Source: Symbiodinium natans (Eukaryota > Sar > Dinophyceae > Suessiales > Symbiodiniaceae). From it: a stretch of DNA of 22,500 bases. The DNA is taken from positions 25,001-47,500 of the forward strand of contig CAJNDS010000025.1 of the NCBI GenBank assembly GCA_905221605.1, read 5' to 3'. How positions within the stretch are numbered: the first letter of the stretch is position 1; each line of letters begins with the position of its first letter. The position numbers were made by a program, and so were the translations under genes. A model generated the notes under the pieces. The model did no database searches. It was not told where the DNA came from and saw nothing but the letters and a program-made list of their open reading frames with translations. Of this stretch, positions 22,375 through 22,500 are shown in pieces.

Positions 22375-22500
22375 CACCCAGAACTGTCGATCCCAGTACT
22401 AAAAAATCACATTTAAATAGGGATCCTGAAATCCCCCTCATTTGGGGTGTTTTTGGAGGCAAACTTTCCCTCTCAAGGGGGGTCGGAGTTTGAGGCAAGG
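22375..22500 (+). repeat. Long direct repeat, copy 2, cut by window end
   Basis: The second copy of 22031-22171, still matching at the last base of the window. It suggests a tandem satellite of about 340 bp extending beyond. Confidence 0.9.

Noticed and set aside
22268-22498. Phe-rich minus frame and Lys/Asn-rich plus frame at the right edge
   Set aside because: Both come from the 10-11 bp AACCTTGAAAA repeat and the 340 bp satellite.

Overview
The window is eukaryotic nuclear DNA that is almost entirely repeats. No complete, recognisable gene, rRNA gene, tRNA gene or bacterial-type element was found. About 50 short arrays of the telomere-type heptamer TTTAGGG (or its complement CCCTAAA) are spread over all 22.5 kb and switch strand again and again. 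This telomere type is used by land plants, many algae and several alveolates, including dinoflagellates and chromerids. The many telomere-like arrays, mixed base composition and lack of long open frames fit a repeat-rich protist genome, with a dinoflagellate or chromerid as my leading guess. Nothing in the window proves the taxon.

Layout. 33-102 is a telomeric array. 136-812 is a minisatellite built on ACTGGGCAAGGTCA, with inverted copies and a 339-340 bp higher-order duplication. 909-1945 holds closely packed telomeric arrays of alternating strand. 1945-2416 is a diverged 40-50 bp tandem repeat, followed by a TATAA-type satellite and a TTCGAA-rich degenerate repeat to about 3080. 3.36-11.96 kb is a mosaic of telomeric arrays, short unique spacers and AT-rich microsatellites. 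12.3-13.0 kb is a dense triplet-repeat cluster. 13.3-18.6 kb is more telomeric mosaic with two striking fold-back palindromes (14130-14236 and 15412-15512). 18.6-20.15 kb is mostly low-complexity or unassigned sequence. 20.15-21.95 kb is telomeric again, ending in an array whose unit has changed to TTTAGGA. 22.03-22.50 kb is the start of a repeat of about 340 bp that runs off the window.

The most interesting structure is a recurrent module: a CCCTAAA array, a unique and usually GC-richer spacer of roughly 80-180 bp (mostly 95-140), then a TTTAGGG array. It occurs at least 15 times. On either strand, such a spacer is preceded by CCCTAAA and followed by GTTTAGGG, which supplies a GT at the junction. 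Several spacers have an AG after a short pyrimidine stretch at the other edge and an open, protein-like frame between. One reading is that the spacers are short exons and the arrays are the ends of introns, so that each intron is an inverted telomeric repeat able to fold on itself, like an introner element. The best candidates are annotated as partial CDS at low confidence. In most spacers both strands are open, so strand and even coding status remain undecided.
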